This document shows, piece after piece, positions 23,501 to 34,645 of a DNA stretch of 64,000 nucleotides. Within the stretch, counting starts at the first letter, position 1, and each line of letters starts with the position of its first letter. The stretch lies in assembly GCA_965153455.1 (NCBI GenBank), contig OZ234493.1, positions 23,178,213 through 23,242,212 on the forward strand, read 5' to 3'. The stretch is from Sphagnum compactum. Its lineage: Eukaryota > Bryophyta > Sphagnopsida > Sphagnales. Both the position numbers and the translations under genes were made by a program. Below the pieces are notes generated by a model. It worked only from the letters and a program-made list of their open reading frames with translations, searched no databases and had not been told where the DNA came from.

Positions 23501-25447
23501 ACAATTTCTTGAAAGTTTAGAAACCATTCACATCAAATGGTGGATTTTCTTGTTATCATGATGTCAAGAACTTTCTCATTTGTAGCAAAATGAAAGGGGC
23601 ATTTGTTTTGTTCATTTTGTCTTGAGGAAAAAAATGTGTTGACATTATGAAATGTCAACAATTTTTGTTGATGGTTATGAACTAGTTGACATTTACATTA
23701 TTTTCATGTCCATTAAGATGCTTATGATATTGACATTGGCTATGTGGTGTAAATATGATGAATGTGATAAAAAAAATTGTATGACATTGATAAAGTCCAT
23801 ATATGGTAATGAAGAAAATTTTAGCTTGGCATGTTTGTTTTCTTTTTTTGCATAAGTGCAAGATGTGTGGGAAGATAGAAAATAAGGCAAATGTCAACCA
23901 AATTAGTATGTGAGGATGTTTTTTAGGTTGTGTTGTTTTATGTGAATTGGGGGGGGTGGTTGTTTACCATCCTCAAAATGTTCCCAATAGCATCACACTT
24001 TTTATTCAATATGCTTTGCACAAAGTTGTCCTTTTTTCATCTACATAATTGGGCCAAGAAAGAGGTATTCCATACTTCTGGTCTTGAGAATAAAACCTTT
24101 TGTTTTGGGATGCTCCAAAGTTTTTCCCCTTCTTTGGTCCACAAAATTGTCGTAGAGGTCAAATGAACTCAAAACCTTTTTGACCCTACCTTGAATTGAC
24201 TACCAAGGATAACATTTAGGATGTGCCTTACATGGCCTAAACTAATGATGAGATACAATGGTGGCATAATGAATAAAACTAAATTTTCACAAAAGAAAAT
24301 TCATATTTTCATTAGTTTATCATCACTAATAGTGCAAAGCCCACATGATTTTAAAAATAGAATGATCATAAAAATAAAACTTAAATACTAATTTAACTTA
24401 AAACCTTAATTGTTAAATGATTTTGGATGTTTTTTGAAAAATGAATGAAAATCAATTCACATTTCTATTCTATTTAAACATTAAAAATGATAATGTCTTT
24501 ACCCCTATACAAATGTTTCTCCTTAAACATCTTAGTGACATTACTGTTTAATCATTATATTTTTGAATTGACACTATATAATCTTGCATTAATTTAGAAA
24601 TTTTTTGCCCGGCCACAAGGTTTTAATATTATTCAAACAATTATTTTAATCTTGGAATTTAAAAATAATTTTTCACCAATCCATATATTGCATTGCAGTA
24701 ATGATACAATTATTAGATGTTTGTATGTTGAATGTATGTAATGTTAATATATTTTATTTGATACATTACGTATAATAGATTTAATAATTAACATGTAATA
24801 ACCAATGTATTACAAATAATTATAAATAAGTGAAATATAATATTGCTTGTTGACATATCTACTATTGATTTTATAATGTAATATGAAATATTGATATCAT
24901 TTTTATTATTAATTAAGCTACACTAATGTTTTAAAATTTTATTTATTTTAGCCATAAACTATTTTGCATAAAAAATTGTTGCAACTTGTCAAAGCTTATT
25001 TCTTCATGAAAACATTCATAAGTTGTTATTAAATAATGAAATTCCAATGTGTTTTTCTTCAAACGGTTGGGAATTTTGTATGTTTATTTGTTATAAATGT
25101 GTACACCTTTGAAAAAAACTTCAAAAATGAATTCTCTTTTGTTTGGATTGAACAAAAAACGAAAAAAAATGTTAGATTTTGATTTATAAAAACATTTAGT
25201 GTAATTTTGATGTATGATCTTTAAATTTTTGTATTGTGCAATATAAAGTGGTTGTAGGTTGACAAAGACAATGAAATGTTTGAAATGTCTCAATCAAGGT
25301 TCAAACATCATTAACTATAGCCAACTGTCTGCTTCAGACCTCAATCAAATCCGACCGTTGGATCAAAACCTAGAGGCCTGTAATTGGGTCTGTCGCTCCT
25401 TAATTGGGAGCCATATTCATGATGATTTGGGTAGTTGTAAAACTGCA
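23501..25447. other. AT-rich intergenic, no gene seen
   Basis: Several short frames (23652-23855, 23930-24166) are not recognisable and lack support. The last few hundred bases probably include the 3' untranslated region of the neprosin-family gene. Confidence 0.5.
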
Positions 25448-26848
25448 CTACAGTTGCTGAGCACAAGCGTCGTTGTCGAGTCCTCCCGGGCCACCGAAAT
25501 AGAAATAGCTTCCTGACGAAGACGACCCGGGATTATTCCCTGCTTCAAGGTTGTAGCAATTGGCATCAGTCACAGCCGCGTAGCTGAAATTGGCATCATA
25601 GAACTTGCCAGAGTAGTCGGCGTATGTGACTTGGTTGTGGTAAGCGGCAACGGGGAACCCATTTTGGGCAAAGGCACCGGATCCCATCCCTGTGGTTGTG
25701 TGCCCATTTGTCCTGTCTGACGGAGCTATTTCGCCGCCCCATTGTAGCTGATCGGCACCCGTTTGTAGAGTGGTGTAAATCGCTGAAGGCCAGTACCCAA
25801 CCCATGTGCCTTGGACATTCAACCACCAGCCAGGGGTCTGAGAGTCGTAGACTATGCTAATCCGCACCTCGTATTCGCTGTTTGCATTCTCACCCAGTGA
25901 AGTGTATGGCGCCAGGACTCCTCCTAGTACCCAAATACGGTTTACCTGAACAAACCCTGCACAATGTAGATTGTAGCAGCCCGTGCCCTGGTATGCATCC
26001 ATTGTCCAGTAGATGAAGAGATGAGGAGCTAGAGGGAAGTTGGACGGATGCAAGGCTGGGTATACGTGCCACCCAGTTTCCGCAGTGTTGAGGTCATCAT
26101 TTGCATAAGAGCCAGCAAGTACCCACACCTGTGAAAGACTGAACTCAGAATCTGGATCTCCAATGATCGGGTCGTTCACGCTGAGAGTTGTTCCCTGTCC
26201 TTTGTATGCTCCCACTTCCCTTGCCATTGAGATGATAGCATATTCATGTGCAGGTGCACCCAAAGTGTCTGGACGTGAATAATCATCTTCCGGCCGGTGG
26301 TGTTTTCTGAAAGCAATCTGTTCTGGTTCGCTTCGTTGCACTGGGATGGAACCTTCAGGACATCCCCCGTGCTCCCTGGCAAAGGCTTGTGGGTGCGGCT
26401 GATCATGATCCACCGGTGCTGAAGAAACATCAACTTCTTGTAAATGCAAAAGGTCAGACGATGGTACCATGTGGATGATGTGATTCTTGAGAGCAGGGTG
26501 ATGGGCTGCAATTTGATGTTCCACCGGGACGCAATCTACCCAGCTTCTATCTGATAGTTGGAATGACTCCACAGCAGGGCCATGCCTAGCTGCTGCAGCT
26601 GGTCCACTACTGTTGCTGCTCGGGTACAAATAAGGTTGTAATCGTTTCGAACCTCGATCATGACGCGGCAGACTTCTCGACGCTTGAGATGACTGTACAA
26701 ACAGTAGCAGCTGAATAAATGTGATCAGTACAGCAACAATCCAAAGTCTATACGCCAAATTTCTCCTTGCAGCTCCAGTCCCACCGGATAATCGACCAGA
26801 TCTTTTGAAAGTCTCCATGGAAATTCCTTCTCTCTTGATACCTTTCAT
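25448..26848 (-). CDS. neprosin-family glutamic peptidase (secreted or type II membrane), intronless
   Basis: 466 residues. Residues 35-51 form one hydrophobic segment after a basic N-terminus, so a signal peptide or signal anchor. The propeptide region (neprosin activation domain) has WVDCVPVEHQIAAHHPALKN (about 103-122) and CPEGSIPVQR (163-172). The C-terminal neprosin domain has SEFSLSQVWVLAG, TAETGWHVYP, YWTMDAYQGTGCYNL and WGGEIAP. Glu257 (in TAETGW) and Glu373 (in WGGEI) are the likely catalytic pair by analogy with neprosin, a prolyl endopeptidase. M11 (26818) is an alternative start. The gene is one exon, whereas many plant relatives have introns, so it may derive from a retrocopy. 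A TATA box sits about 175 bases upstream. The frame is complete and codon use looks normal. Substrate unknown. Confidence 0.93.
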   Translation of the reverse strand: MKGIKREGISMETFKRSGRLSGGTGAARRNLAYRLWIVAVLITFIQLLLFVQSSQASRSLPRHDRGSKRLQPYLYPSSNSSGPAAAARHGPAVESFQLSDRSWVDCVPVEHQIAAHHPALKNHIIHMVPSSDLLHLQEVDVSSAPVDHDQPHPQAFAREHGGCPEGSIPVQRSEPEQIAFRKHHRPEDDYSRPDTLGAPAHEYAIISMAREVGAYKGQGTTLSVNDPIIGDPDSEFSLSQVWVLAGSYANDDLNTAETGWHVYPALHPSNFPLAPHLFIYWTMDAYQGTGCYNLHCAGFVQVNRIWVLGGVLAPYTSLGENANSEYEVRISIVYDSQTPGWWLNVQGTWVGYWPSAIYTTLQTGADQLQWGGEIAPSDRTNGHTTTGMGSGAFAQNGFPVAAYHNQVTYADYSGKFYDANFSYAAVTDANCYNLEAGNNPGSSSSGSYFYFGGPGGLDNDACAQQL

Positions 26849-27023
26849 CTACGGAGAATGACAGTGGAACTCCCTAGGGTTGCGAATGGAACCAGCTCTC
26901 TTCTGAAAACTGTAAACCGACCAGCTACACTACGCTACTCTCAACTATGCATTCAAGACTCTAAACATCGGTGTCTGCACTGTAATTTGCGGAGAAATTC
27001 TGACTGTAATTGCAATGTCGGCC

Positions 27024-27030
27024 TATATAA
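27024..27030 (-). promoter_or_regulatory. TATA box of the neprosin-family gene
   Basis: Minus strand reads TTATTATATAGGCC. With a normal spacing of about 30 bases, transcription would start near 26995, leaving a leader of about 150 bases before the ATG at 26848. No other TATA-like site is as well placed. Confidence 0.5.
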
Positions 27031-27285
27031 TAACGTACTGTCGATCCACTGCAAGAAGTTAGAGCATCAGTTGATGATCTCCAAAATTCCTTAGCTCTCT
27101 AGGCAACTGATCTCGCCCTGGAATTCTGGTACTCTGGTAAGAAAATTTTGAACACAACATTTGACAGTTCAATGCAAAAGTGGACGCTATGATCTCCAAA
27201 GCTTTTAGAAATGCTGCAACTGCATCGATCGACAAACTGTATATTGTAAAGTGCATGCCACCATGTCATTATATATTGTTATGTA

Positions 27286-27654
27286 AGAGCATCTCCAACG
27301 ACTCTCAGTATGTGACCCTGCAATGGAAATCTTGGATGAGGTTCAATAGTTGAATCCAGTGAATCCACTTGAAGAGTGCTGCAACTCTGAACACATATAG
27401 AGCTTCCAGCGCCCTGGAAGTGCCCTGGAAAAGTCTAATAAACACAGTCAAATCGTATTTATTGACTGCTCCCTGTTTCTGATTGGCTAGATAGTTTGAT
27501 TGATCCAAGTGGGTTGCTAATAGTAGTCTCCCACCTACTTGCAGTCCCAATTTCAATTTGATGGGTGGGGTTGGAAAAAAGTTAGTAACTAAAACTTGGA
27601 TGTGAGAAACATTTTTTTGCAGGGTCACATACTAAGCGTTGGTGGAGATGCTCT
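27286..27654. mobile_element. 369-bp miniature inverted-repeat element (TA target duplication)
   Basis: The ends are inverted copies of each other over about 38 bases. Both begin AGAGCATCTCCA and both contain AGTATGTGACCCTGCAA. TA flanks each end (27284-27285 and 27655-27656), as for Tc1/mariner-type insertions, though a 2-bp match is weak evidence for class. There is no coding capacity. It sits about 440 bases upstream of the neprosin-family ATG. Confidence 0.8.
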
Positions 27655-27844
27655 TAGGAACTTAGGTCTGAATTGAACATGTCACATTCGAACGCGTCAG
27701 AAATCGTTGCCCACAACCGCGTCCCCCCGACAGCATAATTGCGGCCTAGACAGCAGTTCGCGTCTGCCACACACGGCCTTGTAGAAGATGACAAAGGGGA
27801 TCGTCATCTCGAAGCCACCTACTACTGGTTATGTCACATAACAC

Positions 27845-27924
27845 GGCTCAAGCAGGCCGGTTACTGGAAAAAGTCTCGCCACTCTTGTGGTGAGACTTTT
27901 TCCCGTAACCGGTCTGCTCAAGCC
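27845..27924. repeat. 80-bp near-perfect hairpin (38-bp arms, 4-base loop)
   Basis: The left arm begins GGCTCAAGCAGGCCGGTTAC. The right arm is its reverse complement with five differences over 38 bases, separated by TCTT. The core GGAAAAAGTCTC is fully paired, and the flanks remain weakly complementary for some bases. The stretch is G+C-richer than its surroundings. It could be a young inverted duplication, the core of a foldback element or a small-RNA precursor. Confidence 0.85.
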
Positions 27925-28850
27925 GATTACATAGTCCAAAAGAAAATCAGCTATAAAGGCTGCACATGCATGATTTTTTCTTTAAAAATTGTGATTTCAC
28001 TGTTATTTTTGCGGGGGACACTTAGTGTAAAGTTTGAAATTTACATGTGTCAAATGATCATTTTGAGGGGTATTAGATAATTGTCCAACCTATTTATTAT
28101 CATCTTATTATTATTTAATTATAATTTATTGTTGTAGATTATTACATATTTTATATTATAATAATATTAATTATTTGAATAAAATGTACCCTATTTTAAA
28201 CCAATTAACTTATATTTTTACCCAACAACTAAAATATTGCACCTTATATTTTTACTCACATATTTTTTAATTATTTTTTACTAGTGTCCCTTGGGGATAT
28301 TTTATAGATATTTTATGAATGTTACAAGATTTAAATGGATACTTTTTTTTGTTAGGGTTTATTTTATCATGCTTTCATTTAGAAAATATTGAGGATTATG
28401 TGATTAAACACTCACCAATGCATCAATTTATGTTTCTTTTCTCTTTTCAATTTGATGATTTAACATCAATTGGGAGCATCCTAAAAAAGATCTCACAATC
28501 ATTAGCGATGAAAAGTAACTAATTCGCTCATGAATTGTCATATTAAGAGATGTTTTGAAAGGATTTCACTCAAATGACTCATGAGACACATTGTGTGATG
28601 TAAACTTTGTGGTTTCATCTATTTCAATGTAAAAAGTAAAAGGAAAAAAGAAGGAAAAGAAAAACCAGATGTATTAAATGGCCTTTTAGTAACTTCTTTA
28701 GACCCATGGCATTCCCAAACATATAGGTACTTGGAATACCCAAGGTTGAAAGAATTGGAGAGAAACACAAATTCTTTGGTTGACATTTGTAAATAAAAGC
28801 CTTTTCAAGGTACAATTGTCCATAATAAAAGAATGGCCAAAGAGATTCCT
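27925..28850. other. AT-rich intergenic, no gene seen
   Basis: No recognisable frame or terminal structure. Confidence 0.5.
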
Positions 28851-31690
28851 TGTCATGCCCGTATGCATGGCTTTATACATGATGGCCGGTTATGAGCATG
28901 CCAATCATGCCTTTAGGGTTATTGTATGCTATTAGGTGTTTTAGGGTTATGGTTTGTTTAGAGTTTCAGCTTGTTGATGGCTGTATAAAAGGCTAAGCTC
29001 TTCCCTTCTCTTGTTAGTTTTTCTAGAATTCTTTTATTAGGGAGAGTTTCCTCCATAGTCAGACTGGATTTCCAGATGCTCACGGTGGCTATTGGACGGC
29101 CACCGTTTACATACATTACATTTTCTTTCCTTCTTTTCAATACAATTTAATTCTAGAAAAACTGCTTTCTGTCACTTAATGTTGAAAGCGGCAAATTTTT
29201 CTTGGCTTTGAGTTTTTTTGGTTTCTTTTTGCTTGCTGGTTTCTTGTGTTTTTGAGTTGCTGCTACCTCTTCTTCTTTTTCTACTCTTGTATTATAGCTA
29301 CAACAAGAACAACCATAACTAACAACAGCATAAGCGAAGGAGAAGGGACATCGAAAAAGCCCATGATGGCTGCTACTGTAAGCTTTTGCAAGCCTAAGCT
29401 TTCGATCTCACTCACGCCTATTGAATACCTGCCGAGCATCTACGCATTGATCTACGTCCAGATTAGTTCCTCCTTTTTTTTGTGCTTTAATTTTTTGTTG
29501 CTCTAGTTTCATCTCTGTCGGCTCTCTGCACGAATGATCAAAGGAACAAGCTGCAAGATTTATTGAAAAAGCTAAGAAGAGATTTTTTTTAAAAAAATCT
29601 CTTTTCTCTTCTGCACACCATCGTTGCAGAGCTCGTGGACGTGGATTGCTCTGCAGCGTTGTCGTAGTTGCCATCCGTTCTGTTTCGGTTGAGTCCGTTT
29701 CGTTCGACGTCCGTTGCCGTTTCGTCCGACATCCATCAACGTCCATCCGTTCGGTTCCGTCTGTCTGGCCCCTTCCGTCCACCAATGTCCATCCATCGCC
29801 ATTCATCTTCGTCGACGCACTGTATTCTTGAAACCGTATGTTGTGTTAGAACTTTGTAGCTATTGCTTTGTATTGCTACAAAATTTTGGGGCATGGGACA
29901 ACACCATGTCCTTGGATGATGAGAGCACTATCGCTCAGCTAGAGCCAAGGTATCAGCTACGAAATAACACACAATTATTTGAACTGATTTCTTTGAGCTC
30001 ACGATCTTCACGACGGTACCATCAAGCATCTGTAGCGCCACTATCATCCAATACAACTCTTACCAGGAATTCAGGTTCATGTTACACTACATCAATAGTA
30101 CATCAAAGTCCATTTGGAGGTGTTAATTAGTGGGGTACGCCTGTTGCTGCAACAGCTTTCACACCATCACAGTATATTCCGTTGCAAACCGTGATCTCTA
30201 CACCCATATACACCATGGAGGTCAATAGTTCCTCAGGAAGAATTGAAAAGTTTAGCGGAAGGCCAAGTACCATTTTTTTGAGGGAATTCAAGGCAACTTT
30301 TTCAACTGTGGTTTATGAATGGAGCTTAAGTATGGCGCTAATTACACCGAGGTGTTCGCATTCAAACAACTAACCCGTTATGTGCACTATGAGGCATTAG
30401 ATGTCTACGAGCAACATTCTCCGAAGATTTTGGGCGTCACCCAAATCCCCAATCCAACTTATGCCACAGCCATCACCATCACCTCTTAAGCTGCACTGCA
30501 AGTTGCCATTACACACCATGGGACTGTGCCCAATAATCCAGATTCGGTACCTACTTCAGTAAACCTTTCTCCTCAACAATTCATTACTGCTACCGCACAC
30601 ATTCCTTCCACCATCGATGCACCAGCTTTTGCTAATCCAGTGGGGGGATTCTTTTGAGTTTTTGAGCTAGAGTTTTCGATTAAGAGTTTTGAAAAAATTC
30701 TACAACTCGTCACTTTATCTCGACAAAAGGATGAAACCGTCAAGATGCTTTACAGGAGGCTTCTCAAGCTCAAAGAGGATATTCAGAACATCACAGACCT
30801 GGAAATTGCCCATCAGTATTTTCATTTGTTGGAAAGTACTCCGACACTCCATGCGTAGGTTTTGTAACGGGTTTTTTGTAGAATTTGGAGAATCGTACAC
30901 TTTGCTGGATGTGTACAACATTTTTGAAAAGCTGGAATGGGCTCATGCACACTATGAAGCCAGTACTATGAAACCTCCATCACGTTCAAAGCCTTAGCCT
31001 CCACTAGTAGCGCCAACCAAATCATCACATTCTTCTTCAAGGGCTAAAGCAGTGCATTCGGCTGCACCCATCCTACCTTCTTACAACTATTGTGGCAATC
31101 CTGCCCACAAAGCTAGTGAGTGCAACATTCCTTTCGAGGATTTCTTTTATGATTATTATGGGAAAGAGGGACATCAGGAAGCTGTTTGTTTTGCCAAGTT
31201 TTTGGAACGGAAGTAACTCTGATTACCACGACAAAATTTGCCAACATCTTTCGCTGCCCCTCAACCAAAAGCCAAGGCACCTCAGCTTTCCACTTAGGCT
31301 TTCCCCACCAAGGGTAATTCCAGTAAGAATGCTAAGAAAAAGGAGCACAAAGCTGACAAGAGGGAGGTGCTTCGAGCCCATGCCGCTCAAACTCAAACTC
31401 TGCAAAATGAACTCGAATCATTGAGGGCCCAACTTGCTAATCTAAAAGGCAAGTCTTCCCAATTAGTTAGTCATGCCCAACCTGTATAGGGTTCAGGATC
31501 ACGAGAGGGACCTCGTAGGTCGTTCTATGGCCTCTCACACGATGCCATGGTTGGGGAGTATGTTCTTTCCAGTGCACACAATTCTAGTCTCACACCAAAA
31601 TTTGGCACTTCTTTTTGCCCTTCTTACTTCGCGACACAAGAGGCTAATGTGGCACCTAGAATTTCTACCACTAGGCAAGTAATTCAGACT
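28851..31690 (+). mobile_element. decayed retroelement: LTR-like leader and gag with two zinc knuckles
   Basis: From about 28851 (TGTCATGCCC) the DNA looks like a retroelement LTR and leader: a TATAAAA box at 28984-28990, a T-rich 3' part, then a C/G-rich leader with repeated CGTCCATCC phrases (29640-29830). A gag-like frame follows from about 29907 (MSLDDESTIAQLEPRYQL) and can be traced with shifts and stops through DIQNITDLEIAHQYFHLLE (about 30780). Two zinc knuckles lie at 31081-31190 (YCGNPAHKASEC and YYGKEGHQEAVC). A Gln/Leu-rich coiled-coil-like tail is at about 31365-31450. Three knuckle Cys positions are Tyr. No protease, reverse transcriptase or integrase was found before the unrelated repeats at 31.7 kb. 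The 3' LTR is missing. Inactive. Confidence 0.65.
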
Positions 31691-31713
31691 GATGGATTTG
31701 CATCTCTATTTGC

Positions 31714-31865
31714 TTACCCAACCATTTATCTACCTACTTACCTACTTCCTAAATGTCAACCCACCCACACGTGACCCATTTACCTACCTGCTTACCCATC
31801 AACCCACCCATTTACTTACCTACCTACCTTTTATTTCTTATCTCTTACAACTTACTTACCTCCTA
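31714..31865 (+). repeat. CTACC/CTTACC-rich tract
   Basis: Irregular TACCTAC, CTTACC and CCCACCCA runs resemble the tracts at 18.8 and 46.1 kb but lack the GTGAAACC block. Confidence 0.5.
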
Positions 31866-32001
31866 CCTAATGTCCTATAACTTGTCTATTATTTATTTCA
31901 TAATTTTGTAATGATATGAAATAAGCATGTGAAATAAAAAAACTTAACAAAATTTGAACACCTTTTGATGTTGTTGGTGAGGACTTTTCTTCTATGACTT
32001 G

Positions 32002-32823
32002 TGTCGCAACCCCACTTTGACCAAGTGTGGGGGTGAAGCCCAACACTTGGAAAAGTTGGAGGTTTTGGAGTCCTCCGGGACTCCCGAATGTTCAGAGCAC
32101 GACAGCAAGGGGCAAAACATCTCGGCTTGAAACGTTCTTGGTGTCATTGAAAAGGTCTTGAAACGTAAATATCGAAAATAGCCTCGCATTGGCCATTTGA
32201 ACATTTGCAGCCCAGGTTATGGGCAAAAGAAAGGCCGGGAGTCAAACTGGCAGTTTAACTCCCGACCACTAAAAGTCGGGAATCGACCCTTTCCTGACGT
32301 CGCCTCAGGGAGTGCGACATGGCGTTGCAAAGATCTCGACGAGGGCGACAACTTTGGTTCAAACCTCGTCACGATCGAACTTTGGAATCGAAAGTTATGA
32401 CCGTTCAAAGCTACGGGAGTCCCGCCGGGACAATTTCGGGACTCCATTTCGGGAGTCCCAACAAGATGTGCCATTTGGATGTAGGCTCCGTGGTGAGCTG
32501 CAGAGAATACTATAAGGGGGGAAGGTGGTGGCTTCCCCCAAGTCCGGGCCGTGGTGAGTTAAGTAGTCCAAAGTGCCCGTGGCTTGTCCCAACACCCAAG
32601 GGTGCTCCCGAATGTGAACTAACCCATTTGTGGTTGGTTTTGGATGCAGATTCGTGCTTGATCTACTAGTCCATCTTCCTAGTCTAATCCCGGGGTTCCC
32701 AACTCGACCCTCTACCCCTTTCTAAAGTTGGAAGTCGGGAGCGTGCCTTTCGATCCCAACCTTCCGCAACTTCACATTGGTGAACCCTCAAGTGAGTTCA
32801 CCCCGGGACCAAGGAGCGCGTCA
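32002..32823 (+). mobile_element. solo LTR, 822 bp, with 5-bp target duplication ACTTG
   Basis: Begins TGTCGCAACCCC and ends GGAGCGCGTCA, the canonical TG...CA borders. ACTTG flanks both sides exactly (31997-32001 and 32824-32828). An internal ACTATAAGGGGGGAAGG block is a plausible promoter. The element is rich in CG and in GGGAGTCCC/CGGGACT phrases. No internal retroelement region accompanies it, so it is a recombination remnant. A much older copy lies at 17.27-18.32 kb. Confidence 0.85.
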
Positions 32824-32828
32824 ACTTG

Positions 32829-34645
32829 TATTTAATGACTATAGGATGAAAAGTGCCATGTCAAACATTTAATAACTTATTATCCTTTGCTACTTGTCTA
32901 TTACAACTAAGGGCCTTTAGTCATATAATGTTTAGTATAATTACAAAATCAATCATATATGAAGTCATAGATTTAAGAATTTCTTTTAATATTTTCTTAT
33001 TGTAAAAATAAATCCTTTGGAGCTTTTCACCCCATTTTTAAACGCATTCACATCAATTTGTCCTACGTGACATAAAATGCAACATAGTTGCTAGGGGTTG
33101 CATTTTATAACACCACCACCATTGTGCACAACAAAAAAAATGACCAAAACCATAAATGCGATTATGGGCATGCCACTAATCATGATTAGTTATTAATGTT
33201 GACAAAACTAGTAGCCATGTTGCATCCTAGTCATGGTTAGATGCTTGTTTTGAACCTCCTTCAATCAAAACTTACAAATTCTAGATTATCATGTCCAATG
33301 GACATGTTGTTTGAAAAAAAACAAGTTAATTTGTAGATGTCATGCATCTTAAAAAAAAACCAAAAATGAGACATTGTAAAATAAAAGCAAATACTTGTTT
33401 GAAGATGACATTCTTGAAAGTGAAATCAACTAGTGATTTCTTTTTGTAATGAAATGTTGCCATTCTCTGGAAAGTATTTGAAAAAAGAATATCTTGTCTA
33501 AAATTCCCTGTTTTTGGGGGAGATCTCCAAAATTCAAAAAAAATAAAAGCAAAAATTGCCAAAATGTGCTAAAAATATGGAAAAATGCTTAAGGTTTTCT
33601 ATTTTCATATTTTGTAGGTGATTTCCACTTGAGCAATACCATTGGGAAAAAGATCACCTATTTATACTTTGAAGTTCATAGTTGATTTTGGTGAGCACTC
33701 TAATATTGAGGCCTCTAATATTGAGGCCATTAGCCATATTGTGTGGTTTTGAAAAAAAAAAAAAACTCAAGTTATCTTTTACGTAAATCACACATTCCCA
33801 AACAAACTGAATAGTTATAGAGGTCCATAGTATAGCATGATTTGATTAGGGTCCCTCACAGGAGTAAATATTTCTACCTTAGATTTTATATCACAAAAGT
33901 GCCCAAATTATTTTGCTGGCAAAGCCCATTTTTCCCACATTTCACACTGAAATTATAAATAACACATTGTTGTACACTCAAGAAGCAAACTTTTAGCGAA
34001 AATTCGCCTGAAAATCTTTAAAACCCAGAATTTCACTGGAGAAGTGATTTTGTCTTTTGCAAAAATTGTAGTTTTTTTAACCAAAAAATTTCGGAAAATC
34101 TTGGATTAATAATGTGTCATTAGTGAAAATTCGACTAAAACCCTAAGCTTATTTTTGGAAACAATGACCAAATTTTTTATATCACAAAATTGGAAAAAAT
34201 AAATAGGTAAATCCTCATCCAGAGGGCTAAAGGGATTATAGTCTGATAGTCCCAAAAGAAATCTCAGAAAAAAGAAAAAAAGAGAAAGAAAATCAAACAG
34301 AAGTTATTTGCAAAACTGCCAACAGAAGACAAAAAAAATTGTAGACGAGAATTGGGAGGGTTTGGGGGCGTGGATACATTTAGGGTTGCAACGAAGGAAG
34401 CAGACCTGTTGTTTTAGTTTTGTTTGTTTGTTTGTTTTTGTGCTTCTGCGGGAGGAGGCGTGGAGGAGGAGGACGACGACGACGACGACGACGAGAAGGG
34501 CATTCGAAGTTACACCGTTGCAAAGAAAAGAATTCCAGCAGAGTTTTTTTGTTTCTCCTTAAAAAAAAAATTTGTTCTCTGGAGTACTACTTAGCCGTGA
34601 CAACAAAACTGCACGGGCATCGAGATTTGGAGTTGCGAACAAGGC
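32829..34645. other. intergenic and 5' region of the gene at 34.6 kb
   Basis: AT-rich to about 34.2 kb. A short tandem copy of TCTAATATTGAGGCC lies at about 33700-33730. From about 34.3 kb it becomes purine-rich (AAAAAGAGAAAG, then a GAC repeat at about 34468-34490), likely promoter and 5' leader. No separate gene seen. Confidence 0.45.

Noticed and set aside
29408-29831. Overlapping frames on both strands near 29.4-29.8 kb
   Set aside because: They come from repeated CGTCCATCC phrases in the retroelement leader. No protein family matched.
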